Origin: Ceratothoa steindachneri
Lineage: Eukaryota; Arthropoda; Malacostraca; Isopoda; Cymothoidae
Length of the DNA: 64,000 nucleotides
NCBI GenBank assembly: GCA_963969495.1
Contig: OZ018320.1
Span: 73,390,245 to 73,454,244, forward strand
Direction: 5' to 3'
Part shown: positions 41,589-53,933 of the stretch, one piece after another
Layout: the number at the start of each line of letters is the position of its first letter
Position numbering within the stretch: position 1 is the first letter of the stretch
Notes under the pieces: model-generated
Database searches by the model: none
What the model saw: the letters and a program-made list of their open reading frames with translations, nothing else
What the model was told of the DNA's origin: nothing
Made by a program: the position numbers and the translations under genes

Positions 41589-43232
41589 ATGCCCCAAGGA
41601 GGCACGTCGGTTGTCATGGAGATCTTATGTGTCCGGATTTTCCTCCTCCTCCTCTACCACCGGTGTGGCGCCAGGTTTGCGGCGTTGCTGGAAAGGCATC
41701 ATCCCCGCACCAGCCAGCCCGTTATTAGGGAAGGCAATGCCTACCTCTATGATGGATATGAGGTGACTGAAAGGCTCACCAGGCACTTCTCGTCGATATC
41801 TAACCAGGCAGCACCTCACCGTTATACTCCAGCTTTTCCTCTCAGATCAGACGAGGACTATAACTGGTTATTTTCAATAACAGAGTTAAAAAAAACGCAT
41901 ACTGTCTGCTCAAACACCTACACGTTTCTGCTCTCCAATTTCTCCTCGATATATCCCACCGCATGGCGTACATCCGCTGTCGTGCCAGTCTTCAAACCGG
42001 ATTCAGACCCTGCAGATGTTTCGTCATATCGTCCCATAACCATGACTTACTGTTCCTGCAATGTCATGGAGAGGATGGTGGCGTCTCGACTTTCTTTCAC
42101 TGTCGAAACACAATCTCATTTTCTTGTATGCCAAACTGGCTTTCGCCAGTTTCGCAGTGTATTAGATCCATTCCTGCGCCTAGGCCACGACGTGCAGGAG
42201 GCTTTCTCACAACGTAATACCTTGTTGGCTGTATTCTTTAAGATTCGCAAGGCATACGACACTGTCACTAGATATGCAATACTCAAGAGTCTCTATTCAC
42301 TTAACTAAAACGGCTATATGCCAACTTTTCTCTCGGGATTCCTTCGCGATCTGTCCTTTCAAGTTCGGGTCGGTGGATCTATTTCTTATCCACAGGAGGA
42401 AAGAGTCCCTCAGGGATCTGTCCTGAGTGTCCTCTTCTCTTTCGTCATGAATACTGTTACCACTTCACTCCCTTCAACTATCAATAGCTTGCTTTACGCT
42501 GACGACCTGGTGATTTACTTTAGCGGTAAATCACTATCTCTGGTCACCCGACAAGTCCAATTCTCGGTCACTGTGTGGCCGTGGATTGTGAGTCTTCCAA
42601 GGGTTTATCCTTTTTTCCTTCTAAGTTATTCCGTTCTTTTCCGCCGCCTTCGAGGTAGGCTGGCCCTCGAGAGTCCGTTGCTTATGTCTGGGACTCTGAT
42701 CCCAACTAAGAAGTCAGTGTGGTTCCTTGGCCTGGTACTTGAAGAGTTGTCTTGGGGGGGGGGGGGGATCACATGGTACACCTTGACTGCCACCCGCCCC
42801 ACAGTCAACCTTCTTAGCCTTCTCTCCCACACTAACTGGGGCACTGACCGCCGCACCTTGCTGCGCCTTTACGGTGCACTTCTCCCCAAACTCGACTTCG
42901 GGTGTGGTGTGTACACCTCAGCGTCACCTTCTACCCTCCGACGTCTCGAACCCATACAAAACTCCGCTCTGCGGATGGTTTCTGGAGCCTTCCCCTCCTC
43001 ACCTGTCGCAAGCTTTCGGGCAGATTGTAACGTCCCTCTTCTAAGGGAGCGACGGAACTTTCTAGCCACGAAGGCTCTCATACGCTCCCGGGGCCTCACC
43101 TCTACCCCTACTTTTCCAATAGTTACAGGTGATCCCTCACGTAAGGCCCATTCGCACCTCCCCACCGCCTCTCTTCATTGCCCTCCCCTTCCCCAAATCT
43201 GCCGGATATCCTTCGCAGGGATACCAGCCTGA
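41589..43232 (+). pseudogene. Family 2 reverse transcriptase
   Basis: One reading frame interrupted only by TAA at 42306-42308 and ended by TGA at 43230. Visible motifs: SSYRPITMTYCSCNVMERMV, QTGFRQFRSVLDPFLRL, motif A as VFFKIRKAYDTV (Lys where the catalytic Asp should be), VPQGSVLSVLF and YADD in NSLLYADDLVIYF (about 42490). Thumb with DRRTLLRLYGALLPKLDFGC. The loss of the motif A Asp plus the stop make it inactive. Confidence 0.85.
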
Positions 43233-44151
43233 ATGCTGGCCCCTGCGAGGAAATGCAACCACTTGTTGTTTCCTAGCAAATCCTTTACACCGGCTGAGGT
43301 TCTTCGTAGAAAGTTCCCTAGCCATACTTTTGTCCACTCTCAGAGCACGGCCATCTTTACTGATGGTTCCTGCTCTCAACTTAACTCATTGGGTGCCGTC
43401 ATCGTGGAGACGGTGCCCAGATACACCTCCTTTTGCCTTCCCTCTGGGTGCTTATCTTATACTGCGGAGCTCTATGCCCTGAGGGAGGCCCTTCAAATTA
43501 CCAGTCTTCAAGCCTCCAACGACTTCGTAATATATTCAGACTCTCGGAGTGCGATTTCGGCACTGTACCTCTACTATTCTCCTCACCCTATTGTCCGAGA
43601 GATCCGTCAACTCTTGCACGAGCAAAAGCTGATCACCTTTTGCTGGGTTCCCTCGCACGTAGGAGTTCCTGACAATGAGGCAGCCGATCGAGCTGCGTGG
43701 TCGGCTTCTGATCTAGCTCGTCCTGTTCCAATCCCTCATACTGACCTCTTTCCTCGCTTCAAAAAGCTAATGTTAACACAGTGGCTTGCCTCCTGGCAAT
43801 CTCCACCAGATTAAACCCACCCTTGGGTACTGGGCATCCTTCTTCCATCGCTCCCGCCATAAAGAAGTCTTTTTGACTCGTCTCCGTCTTGGTCATACAC
43901 GCCTAAGTCACGGGTACCTTATGTCCCGTGAGCCCCATCCTATTTTCAATACATACCGAGTCAGGCTTACGGTCTCCCACTTACTGGTAGACTGTACTTG
44001 GTACTCCGCCATCCGTCGCCGCTTCTTCCCTTACTTATCTCTTTACCCCCTCAGTGAACACCTAAAGATGATTGTGAGCGAAAGCCCCCATTTCTCGATA
44101 GATGCCATAGATTCATTCCTGCCTGCTGCCGGTCTCAAGTCCACGATCTAG
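43233..44151 (+). pseudogene. Family 2 RNase H and C-terminal domain
   Basis: RNase H with all four expected carboxylates in place: FTDGSC, YTAELYALREAL, YSDSRSAI and NEAADRAAW. In the same frame as the RT but separated by one TGA. After a frameshift near 43805 the C-terminal part continues (LRLGHTRLSHGYLMSREP, then TVSHLLVDCTWY); its first Cys pair is missing, leaving only H and C of the Cys/His motif. Stop at 44149. Confidence 0.85.
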
Positions 44152-44279
44152 CCCTCCACAAATCCTTTCCATCACCTGTACACACCTCATCCATCAGTGA
44201 CCTAATCCCTTAAACCGTTCGCTGAGATGGACGGCTTAGCGTCGATCGGCGGTCATAATCCTCAACCATAATAATAATT

Positions 44280-46955
44280 GGCCATTTAAAACCAGTTTTT
44301 ATTTATTCTCATACATCATAGATTAAAAAAGATGACATCGTCCATGTTGCTGCTCTTACTGGAGCACCCACCCGGCAAGGCACTTCATCCGGGGTAACGG
44401 GTTTCGCCCCACAGAATCTGGCATTCTGTACCCCAGGGCATTGTGAAAAGGGAAAAGTAGGGGGAAAGCAGGAAGGCAGCAAAAAAAAGATGAAAATTAA
44501 AAAATAAAAAGTAGGAGGTAGGCATAGTAGGGTATGATACAAGTTCGGTTGGTCGCAGGCAACCCTCGTAACCCCCTTCCCCTCGAGATGGTGAGAACCC
44601 GCCCGCAGAGGCGGTCCAGAAGGAAAGACCTTAGAACAAAAGGGTAGGATGAGTCATTGTGATCAATCTGCCGAAGTGTCAAGAGAGAACGAAGATTTGA
44701 TGGTGACGAGGACGAGGATCATCAGGTTCTGTTGCAGTCAGAAATCGAATTTAGTGATTCACCCCCCACCCATCCCCAATCTAGAGGCGAGTGAATTTCG
44801 AGTGTTGGGCTGCATAGTGATGCCATCTGCGTAACTGTAGAGTGTAGGGAAGGGAAGATGGTAGAGGGGGAGGGGGGTGCGATTACAGCGTCTGCCCGAG
44901 TTCTTGACAACTCTTATTTCATCCTCGGCCGGACCTTAAAGGTGTCTGTCGAAGATGGATACCAGTCGCAGATGTTTACTTAGTGGGGACGAAATCATGA
45001 GGAGGAAGCAGACAAAAATAAAAACATATGACAAGAATAGTGAAACGGATTGAGGATAGAGTTAATATATGACAAACATTCATAAATTTGTAGGTGAGAA
45101 AAGTGCATTCAATTTCGCCTCTCCAAACAAATTTTTACGAGGACGACTCGAAAGTATAAACGAATTGTGCGGCAGAAATCAACATAGTCCAGGTGTACCA
45201 TTACTTTTATATTGGTCACAGATTGTTACATGTAAAATTAAACTACTAAAATCGCAATTATGATAATATTAGGCAAAAGATGGTACGGTTTCCGAGGAAT
45301 CGAGGAAAAACAAGAAAACTTCACAAATTTATATACTTTCTAGCACCGTAGCGTATGGTTGTGGACAAAGACTTTGCGGGGGTTATGCGGGCCTACCTAT
45401 GACACAAATATATGTAGTAGTAGTGTGCACATACTGAAATTGAGAGCTAACCAATTAATATACCCAATATCAGAACTACGATTAATTTATCTCAATGACA
45501 AACACGAATTGATCTAAAAACGACTACACACAAATAATTTTATCTTGAAGGGGAAATCAAATTTTGATTTTTCTACTAATCTACCCGAACTATGGTTGGG
45601 AGAAATAGGGAGGCCTTTGGAAAAAGGAGATTTCAACTACAAATATATTTTCTATAGCTGAAAAAATATATGCGGTGCACGCGAAGCATTCGATGATTTA
45701 AATGGCACCCTATTATTCAAATCTATTTAAATACAAAAATACATCTTTGGCACACTCCCTCTGTAGTGATGAAAAAGTCATCGACTTGATGACCGAAAAG
45801 AATGGGGTTGGGCCTGAACAAAGAAGCAGCCAGAGGGACATCAAACCTTTCTAACAGTGAAATACAAGTCTTGTGCTACACATTTGTTCCAGTGATTTAA
45901 CAATTAACCATCTATGTGCAATAATACAAAAAAAAAGATTAGATTTAACGTCACCCATCAAATATTTCCCCTAGAGCGCTGTCAAAATATTTCACCCATT
46001 TATATTCGAATTTAGATGGACTAAAAATATACTTTCGAACCATTCTACTCCCTGGTATCGGGGAGTAAAAATTAAATTATCTGGCGAGTCGTAGATGGCA
46101 ACTAAATACGATTATGACGGTTGCCATGTATGGAATAGGAACATACATTGGGCGAAGAACACACCTTGATATTAATTCATTGAATGCATTCTACAAATAC
46201 ACTAGGATCTGCTTTCGGCTAATCCACTCTCCTGATTTACTTTTTCATTCTTCACCCAATCATGACACTGATACAAGCCAATCCCAGTTATTAGGCAGTG
46301 TGGTTAAAATTTAATCATTCCTAAAGTGTCATTGATAATGTTAATATGTGCTTCGATACTTATTGGAGCGACAATAAATTGGACCCTACCCTAAAATTAA
46401 GAAAGGATTTTATCCGGGTCACTAGCTTAGACCCTATCATACACGATAAAAGCGAAAGTATCCACCGATTTACACTCTAGGGGTGGGGAATCCTGGGATC
46501 AATGTCCGGGCTTGTCATGGCATTTTCGGCTTTGCTGGCGAAGAAGGTCGTCTCTTTATAGATGAACCAAAGATTGCTTGCGAACAAAAACAAATTCAGA
46601 AAACCAAGAATCTGGAAGGGTTCAAATGAGGTGGCATCAATGATAGGCCATTGTTATATAAGAGTTAAATATTCGATTACTATTAATACAAAACTAAATC
46701 AGGGTTTGAGGGATTCAGAAAAAAATGCATTATTAAATACTATTTGGGGACTAAATTATGAAGGATTTAAGATTTTAAACCGATTTTTATTGGAATCAGT
46801 GACATTAAAACCATAAAGTAAATCGTGTAGAAATAGCATCAAGGGCGAAAAGGCTCGCAAAAAAGTTCCTGCGTCTAGGCATAATGGAAACATAAAATTA
46901 GTGTTACCATATTGTGTAGACCAGTTGGGAAAAATTTCATCAAAATTGATTCACA
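44280..46955. other. AT-rich intergenic sequence
   Basis: No gene, known transposon or tandem array recognised. 44280-44650 is purine-rich; 44970 onward is AT-rich with stops in all frames. Confidence 0.4.
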
Positions 46956-46959
46956 GAGA

Positions 46960-47640
46960 AGCGAGGAATCCTAAATTTCCCAACCAAGCTATTAGCGTGG
47001 TCAGGGGTGAACAATGTACATCCACCTTGGGATATAAAGTCCAGTGGGCGGCCTTCGGCGACACCACGACGTGCCTTGAATGCTAGCTGAGCAGCATCCC
47101 GCCTAGAAAATACGGAAAAGCGGTGGCCAAAGGCGATCACGGAGCCATGGTCTGAACTTGCGGTACATTCCTCCTGAGTAACGAGAGGGGGTTCCGGCGA
47201 GAACTTGTCCGAATTCTTTTGACTCGCTTCCAGCCCTCTACAATAGGGGCCTTCCCATTAAGAGGGGTGGGCGTGCTTCGAAACATACTGAAGTAGACTT
47301 AGCGACGGTGAATAGGTGCAAAATAGCTACACTTTCTAGAAATAGAAGTTATACACAAGGCGACGATTACCGGAGAAGAATTCAAGTGCCTCATCTAGTG
47401 AAATAAGCTCCTTGAATGGGACAGAGAAAAGGTCATTTTCTGAAATGCAATACACACACTCATCCTTAGTAAAGGTTTGAACGAAGAAGGCATCGGTAGA
47501 AAAGCAAGGCAGCAGCCCTATCAGCACTCCAGGTGCTGGAAGTCACGGAACGAAGGACACTGAGGACAGCCACTTTGTACTCCAATGGGACGGAGAGAGC
47601 TCTCCCTACCCGTACGGGGACTCGATGATCTCACAAAATA
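46960..47640 (-). mobile_element. Family 1 rearranged fragments, minus strand
   Basis: In minus order: RT thumb remnant (47620-47460, ADRAAALLFYR-like in mixed frames), EN-RT linker (LFSVPFKELISLDEALEFFS at 47336-47450) and RT N-terminal piece (SRRDAAQLAFKARRGVAEGR at 47000-47120). Thumb placed before the linker means two copies have been joined. Confidence 0.65.
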
Positions 47641-49060
47641 AGGTTAGAGATTGGGCGGAAACTGGCTGGGTAGGGTAGAGTGATCTCTCCCCAATTTAAG
47701 AAAAGCGAGCACAGCAGCCATTCGCCAGGAGTCTGGGAGGATACCCTCTACCCAGATCCTGTTGAACGAATCTAAAACAAAGGCCATGCATCGTTCACCT
47801 AAGTGTCGAAGCATGGCGTACGGGACATCGTCCGGACCATTGGCGGTGTCCGCGCACGAAGCAAGAGCGGAACGCAACTCACTCACAGTAAACCTGTCGT
47901 TGAAGGGTTCTCCGCCTCTGGAGGTAAAGTCCAGTCGGCGGCTTTCAGCAACATCACGACGTGCATTAAATGCTGACGGAGCAGCATCCCTGCTAGAGAT
48001 GCAGAGAAAACGGTCGCGAAGGGCTCCGCCAGGGATACAGAGTGCGATAGCAGACCCATTCTCCTAGGAAACGGGAGAGGGTTCCTGCGAGAACTTGACT
48101 CGAATCCTTTTAACTATCTTCCACACCTATGCAAAAGAGGTCTCTCCGTTAAGTGAAGACCTGTATGGGCACCAGGAAGAGCAGCGGTGGTGCTTCAAAA
48201 CATACCAGAACCTAGCCCTAGCTTGAAGAAATTCACCTAAAGTGGAATCGTTCAGGCAGTGGTTATAGCAAATGTAGGCAAAATGCTTCTATTTGAGGGC
48301 GGTCTTACACTCAACTGACCACCACGGAAGCGGTCGGCATTCAAAACGGCCAGATGTTCTAGGAATAGTAGCCAGGCACATGGCAATGATGTTACCTTAG
48401 AAGAACTCAACGGTCTCAGCCACTAACCTAAACTCCTCAAATGGGACAGAGAATTCAGTCATTTCCTGAAGTGCGGACCAATCATGCCCGCGACAAGCAC
48501 TAACGGAGCGGGCTCTCAGGCGGCAGCGGCCCAGAAAATGATATTTGACTGCGAAAGAGAACAATACCGTGGAGGTCATCGACCACCCCCCAATCAAAAT
48601 CAGGCTGTGCATCCTGAGAGCACATAGATCCACGCAGGAAAATGTTTAACCTTACGGAAAACGGTCACGCGGGGGAAAGCGGGGAGCCTTTGTTTTAGCC
48701 AAGGTTGGGTATGAACCATTTGTGCCGCCAGCTCTACCGGGGAAGCGCCCAGGGTGAGTAGAACCCGAAGAAGGTTTCCTAATGGGCGTGGAAACTATTG
48801 TGCTCGTAGGCCTGGAGGAGCCAGGAGCAGAGGGCGCCTTTCTTAAAAGTGAGGCATAAGATGTTCTGGGCAGCACTAGGCGCGCCAGGACCAAGTATTT
48901 AGCCACACAAAATGAGAGCGCATCCATCCTTCTCAAGGAGATAAGCACCATATTGCTTTGAAGATGCAGGGTGCGGATCTCCTCAATTAACACACTTGGC
49001 CATACACAATAGGGACTTATCATGTACGGCCTTCGAGCAACTTACACACTTCAGGTAAAC
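47641..49060 (-). mobile_element. Family 1 copy, minus strand, EN N-terminus deleted
   Basis: In minus order: Gag C-terminus (48652-49060; RKAPSAPGSSRPTSTIVSTP), a jump near 48640 to the end of EN (LILIGGWSMTSTVLFSF), linker (QEMTEFSVPFEEFRL), then RT N-terminus (LRSALASCADTANGPDDVPY and RIWVEGILPDSWRMAAVLAF), cut at 47641. The fingers peptide DSWRMAAVLAFLKLGRDHS shows the sequence that copy B has lost. Confidence 0.75.
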
Positions 49061-49715
49061 TCAATTCAAATTATTAACAAGACATTACTTAATACTGAGA
49101 TACAGAATTTTTTCTCATATAGGGTCACTCAAATATGAAATCATTTACTGTCACAAGTAGCTTGATGAACACACCTCAGTCAATATTTTTAAGAATAGAA
49201 TTTATAAATATTACTTTAACATACAAACAAATTCCAAAATGTGTAACGATACTAAAGTTATACCATTTTTACCAACTATGATCCTCTCTCCTCTTTTTGT
49301 TGCCCTTTAGAACTGGCCTGGAATGAACTTTATGGTTTTTCCTTGTCCATAATTCTATAATTAGACCACCTAAAGTTGAGCATTCAAATAACTAAATCAA
49401 GGTATTCAATATAATCAGAATCATTATGCATGCAAGTGATACTTCCCCAAACCCTCCACCAAACCATCTCTTGCACCTGTGTCCCCTGAGGAAGTAACCT
49501 CCCTCTTTCTCTCCTCAAAAAAACTATACTCCTTCCCTCTCAAGTTTCTATTATCAGTTCCTTCTTGTTATTCTTCCTCGCCTTGGTTAGTTAATCAACC
49601 CCCCTATCCCTTCAGCAGGTTTCAGGACAAAAGAGTGATATATGAAATCATATATCAGGGTAATGACATCATTATGGAACGATTCTTGGACAACTTTATG
49701 AAAGTCAATTGTAGC

Positions 49716-49755
<40 letters not shown>

Positions 49756-51244
49756 CTATATCTTTGTCTCACTCATTCACCTACTCGAGGTGATGCTGGT
49801 GACTACTAAAAATTGGGGCATCACCTCCAATAGTCAACATCTCTCAAAGCCCATGTTGCTAATGTCTGCAAGTCTTCCTCTGGAATCTTTGCCATATCCA
49901 TTTTCACCTCAACCACACTAGTTTCAAGTTCACCATCTATGCTTTTGTTACCTCCAACCATGGTTAATATAACTACCTTCTCAACAGATCTCATGCTTCC
50001 ACTCTTTGACTACTTAACTTGTTCAAAACATTGCAGCCTCTGTTCTTCTCTACCTGGGATATTTCTGTCATACAAGACCCCTGCTTCGATAGCTGCACTA
50101 GCTACCCATCCAATCACCTGCCACTACACCCCAACTAGCTCTTGTACCTATGCCCAAGGCATCTTGTTACCCATCTTTCCCACTAAGCCTATCACAACCC
50201 CTGAGTCCCCTTCATTTGGGGTCTGCCCCTTGTACCTCAAAGTCGTCTGGGCAACATGGGTAATTGTGCTGTTTTAGGAATGATCCGCCTGCTGCTAAAT
50301 GGCCCTCCCCCTCCCTAGGTGCCTTTAAGACTCTCCTCTTCTCTCAAGGATTTTTTTTGTTTGATAAAGAGGCACTGTGAAGGGTGGTCCCTTGAGGAGC
50401 ACTATACCAAAAATTATTATTATTTTTACATTTGTCCCTTTCTATGACTCAAGTGAAGATATTCTTAAATTTCCCCCCCACATAATTGACAAACAAACTT
50501 ACAATGGAGATATTAAGTTTGGCAAAGTCAGGTTCTTGAGTCACTTGACAAACATTTAAAGAACAAGTCGTAGGATTTTCAGCCACAATCGTCTCCAGAC
50601 TGGTGGCAGTCTTTAAGCCATTCAAACTATTTGCCCAGGCACTACTTGCAGCAAGGAACAGTACTGCAAAAATCACATGACAAACAAAATCCTGCAAAGT
50701 AAAAATATTTGTAAGAGGAGGGAAGGAATCATGCATACTAAGATGTTCCCTAACCACAAACATTAGACATTAATGGATTGTAGGAAGATGAATTGAAGTA
50801 AAGTTATTGGCATTCATCTCACCCATCCTCTATCCTCAACCTACCATTTTTTTCCTATTCCAATTATTTCCCTTCAAGTCATGCTAAGGACTTCCAAATA
50901 ATAACATTAATTGATTTATAAATAAAAAAGGGTGAACACTATCAGCGAAATCATTAGACATATTAGTATAAAGCAGTTTTCTTTATTGGGCTTAAAATAG
51001 CAAGTACATGTATATATGGTAAATAACTATGAACTTAAACAAGTATAAAAATATAGTAACTACCCAAACTCTAGAAAAAGTCCCATTAAAAGGCACGACA
51101 CCAAACACTTTGGACAATTACAAGTGGATTTAGAAAAGTTGTGCAAAAAAAAAATGAAAGTTAAGAAAAAAAATAAGCATTCAATTTTAATTCTTGCCCT
51201 AAAGAGAAAAAATCCTAGGAAATTGTTATGTTGTGTATAAAAAG
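49061..51244. other. AT-rich intergenic sequence
   Basis: No gene recognised. Contains a (TC)n microsatellite listed separately; open frames here have no family signature. Confidence 0.4.
49719..49751. repeat. (TC)n microsatellite
   Basis: Sixteen uninterrupted TC units. Confidence 0.95.
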
Positions 51245-51509
51245 AAAGGTGGAGAGGGAGAATAAGAGAAACCAGGAGTGGTACAAGGTTCTTTACATCT
51301 GATGTTTCGCTCCTCAGGAGCTTCCTCAGAGTGACAAGAAATGAGTGGGACCGCCAGCTTATATATGCATGTGACTGAACATTACATGCATATATAAGCC
51401 AGTGGTCCCATTCATTTCTTGTCACTCTGACAAAGCTCCTGAGGAGCGAAATGTCAGTAGTAAAGAACCTCATACCACTCCTGGTTTCTCTTATTCTCCC
51501 TCGCCATTT
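51245..51509. repeat. Foldback element (long imperfect palindrome)
   Basis: Two arms of about 128 nt (51245-51372 and 51384-51509) are reverse complements with a few mismatches and indels, around an 11-nt loop. Arm landmarks: GAGAATAAGAGAAACCAGGAG / CTCCTGGTTTCTCTTATTCTC; GCTCCTCAGGAGC, itself palindromic, occurs in each arm. Could be a MITE or a foldback transposon; no target duplication identified. Confidence 0.85.
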
Positions 51510-51823
51510 GTTGTCATAGACTCCCATCAAAAAGGAAGGTATATGATTTATTGAAGAAACTAAAGGAAGCCTCTATTTGAGCAACAAACTTTTATTCAAC
51601 TTTTATGCTAAGTCTGAGATTTACCCTTCAGTCAAAGTGGTGCAATGCAACCAGCATTCTCTCCACATTCTTCTTGAGTCTCCCCCAATTGAAACTATCA
51701 TCTGGGCAAACCAGATTTTTCACTTTCATTACCTTAAAATGTCATGGCTAAAGTCAAGCCATTAGGCTGATAGCCTCAACAAGCTTCGCTGACAAGGTAA
51801 TGGCCTATGAGTCTTTGGAATGT

Positions 51824-52180
51824 TTTTTGTTTTTTTTAAGAGCCCATCTGTGACTGCCTAATAGGGCAAAAGTAACCATAATTCATGCTACAGCCTAATA
51901 CTAGGCTAGATTAAAAAAGTAAAAACATGTAAAAAACAAAGATAAAACAGAAACAAAGGCTAAGAAATGAACTAAAACAAGACAAAAACAAATAAAAAAC
52001 AAGATAAGCAAAAAAGCAACAAGAAGGAAGCCTGCTCGAGCATTGGGGATAGGCCCGCTTCCCCTCCAGTGCAGGAACATACGACTTACAACAAAGTCAA
52101 ATAAAATCTTCCTCTAAAAAGTCATAGTCCACAAGTCTGTGTACATGAACCCATTCTGAGTACAAGGGATAGTGGAGGGG
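51824..52180 (-). mobile_element. Family 1 3'-end copy D, minus strand
   Basis: Tail (TTTT...AAGAGCCC) at 51824, then hairpin CTGTGACTGCC...AGTAACC (weakened), CCTAATACTAGGCT and the 3'UTR up to the ORF2 end (GAGTACAAGGG). Cut at 52180, where the tail of the next copy begins. Confidence 0.8.
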
Positions 52181-52812
52181 TTTTTTTGAGAACCCATCTG
52201 GCGACTGCCTACTAGGACAGAAGACAACATATTCAGACCACACCCTACTACTATGTAAATAACAAAGATAAAAAAAGGACAAAGGCAAAAAAAGGGGGGC
52301 AACAAGAAGGAAGTGAGTAGGCATGCCTCTCCCCGCCGCAAGAACATGCGACCTACAAAAAATAGTCAAATGAAGTGGATAGGCCAGCCTCCGACCTACA
52401 AAAAATAGTCAAATGAAGTGGATAGGCCAGCCTCCGACCTACAAAAAGTAGTCAAATGAAGTGGAGGCCAGTAAATAACAAAGATAAAAAAAGGACAAAG
52501 GCAAAAAAAAAGGGGGCAACAAGAAGGAAGTGAGTAGGCACGCCTCTCCCCGGCGCAAGAACATGCGACCTACAAAAATAGTCAAATGAAGTGGATAGGC
52601 CAGCCTCCGACCTACAAAAAGTAGTCAAATGAAGTGGAGGCCAGCCTCCCATAAAAAGTTGCATCGTCCGCAAGTCTGTGTGCATGAACCAGTCTCAAGT
52701 ACAAGGGGCAAGTGGTAATGACCCCACTCATCCCAGTACTGGGATAGGTAACGTGCGCAAAGATCACCCAGACTGTGACATTAAAAAAAATGTGCCATAC
52801 AGTCTGGGGGAC
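52181..52812 (-). mobile_element. Family 1 3'-end copy E, minus strand, with tandem-duplicated 3'UTR
   Basis: Tail TTTTTTT at 52181, hairpin GGCGACTGCCTACTAGG, 3'UTR, then ORF2 C-terminal sequence to CAGACTGTATGG. The 3'UTR holds a tandem duplication of about 0.2 kb (52255-52467 and 52469-52655) plus shorter repeats of about 42 bp (CGACCTACAAAAA...GGCCAGCCTC). Confidence 0.8.
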
Positions 52813-53765
52813 TTTTTTTTAATTTTTTTATTAGAGCTCATCTGGCGACTGCCTACATGGGCATTAGTCGCCGTATTAACATAACATAACATAACATAAC
52901 ATAATTTAACGGATGACAAAAGCCACAAGGGCCTATCAAAGGTCATCCGTATCCATCAAATCCCATACCGAAAAGGACCTCGGAGTCCTGATCACAAAGG
53001 ACCTAAAGCCCTCTATGCAGGTCGCAAAGGCAGCTGCTAGGGCAAATTCGATTGTGGGACTCCTACGAAAAACTTACACACGTATGGCCACTCAAATGTT
53101 CCTTCCATTGTATAAGGCACTGATAAGGCCACGGCTCGAATATTGCATCCAGGTCTGGTCACCATACTCCAAGAGGGACATGAAGAAGCTAGAGCAGGTC
53201 CAGCAGCGTGCTACCAAACTAGTGCCAGAATTGGCAGACTTGCCGTATGAGGAGAGGTTGGCTCACCTTAACATAACATAACATAACATAATTAAAACTG
53301 GCCTAGTTCTAGGCTACTTTAAAACAAAATTAAACGAAAAAAAACACCCTAAATGGGGGAAAGGAAAAAACAAAAACAAATGCAAAAAAACAAAAGGGAA
53401 AAAAAAACAAACCCTGCTTAAATAATAGGGAGAAGGCCGGCCTCCCCTAAAAAGTCAATAAGTCCACCAGTCGATGTGCACGCACTCATCCAGAGTACAA
53501 GGGACAGGCGGTAGCGACCCTGCCCATCCCTGTACCGGGACAGGTGTCATACGCGAAGATCACCCAGACTGGGACATTCAACAAGAATGTGGCGAACAGA
53601 GTCTGGGGGACTACACAATCGTGACAATTAAGCTGAGATAAGCGTTCCATCAAATTACAGTGCATCCTGTGAGTGTGTCCAATTGGGAGACAACAGAAAG
53701 TAATCTGAAGTAGTCACGGCATTGGGGGGTAGGTCCATGGAAACAGTCGTGGTGCAGTGGCAACT
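52813..53765 (-). mobile_element. Family 1 3'-end copy F, minus strand
   Basis: A-rich tail (as T) at 52813-52831, hairpin GGCGACTGCCTACATGGGCATTAGTCGCC, then an inserted CR1/L2-like piece, then AACTGGCCTAGTTCTAGGCTACTTT, 3'UTR, ORF2 C-terminal region with Cys/His remnant, ending at the position equivalent to about 12540 in copy B. Confidence 0.85.
52876..53293 (+). mobile_element. CR1/L2-like RT thumb fragment with ACATA repeats at both ends
   Basis: Inserted in the 3'UTR of copy F: host sequence GTCGCCGTATT stops at 52876 and resumes as ATTAAAACTGG at 53291. Open frame from 52913 to the repeat: SHTEKDLGVLITKDLKPSMQ, LYKALIRPRLEYCIQVWSPY and KLEQVQQRATKLVPELADLP, the conserved end of CR1/L2-type RTs. 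(ACATA)n tracts lie at 52878-52903 and 53270-53290. Such LINEs end in short tandem repeats, so the right-hand tract is the likely 3' tail. Confidence 0.8.
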
Positions 53766-53933
53766 GGTGACATTTTTGCTTAGTCATACAATTTTATGAA
53801 ATACAGAGAAAATATAATGCTCGTACAAAAACTTTGCATATTTGTTACATCTAGAATTTAGTAAGTTAGAATAGCTTTCATAAACATTTTGACATGTTTT
53901 AAAAAAAAATTTATTCAATGCCATGCTTAGTAA

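Larger units (their letters stand above)
39441..44279 (+). mobile_element. Family 2 non-LTR retrotransposon (I-like, TAA tail)
   Basis: Gag, EN, RT, RNase H and a C-terminal domain in order, ending with CCATAATAATAATTGG, i.e. a short TAA repeat as in I-type elements. Just upstream of the tail GCTGAG and CTTAGC can pair inside ACCG/CGGT, a possible terminal stem. 5' boundary uncertain. It is the only RNase H-bearing element on the plus strand between 36 and 63 kb. Confidence 0.8.

Noticed and set aside
51060..51530. 156-codon minus-strand frame
   Set aside because: It spans the foldback palindrome and AT-rich flank; no signature, and the peptide changes character at the palindrome.
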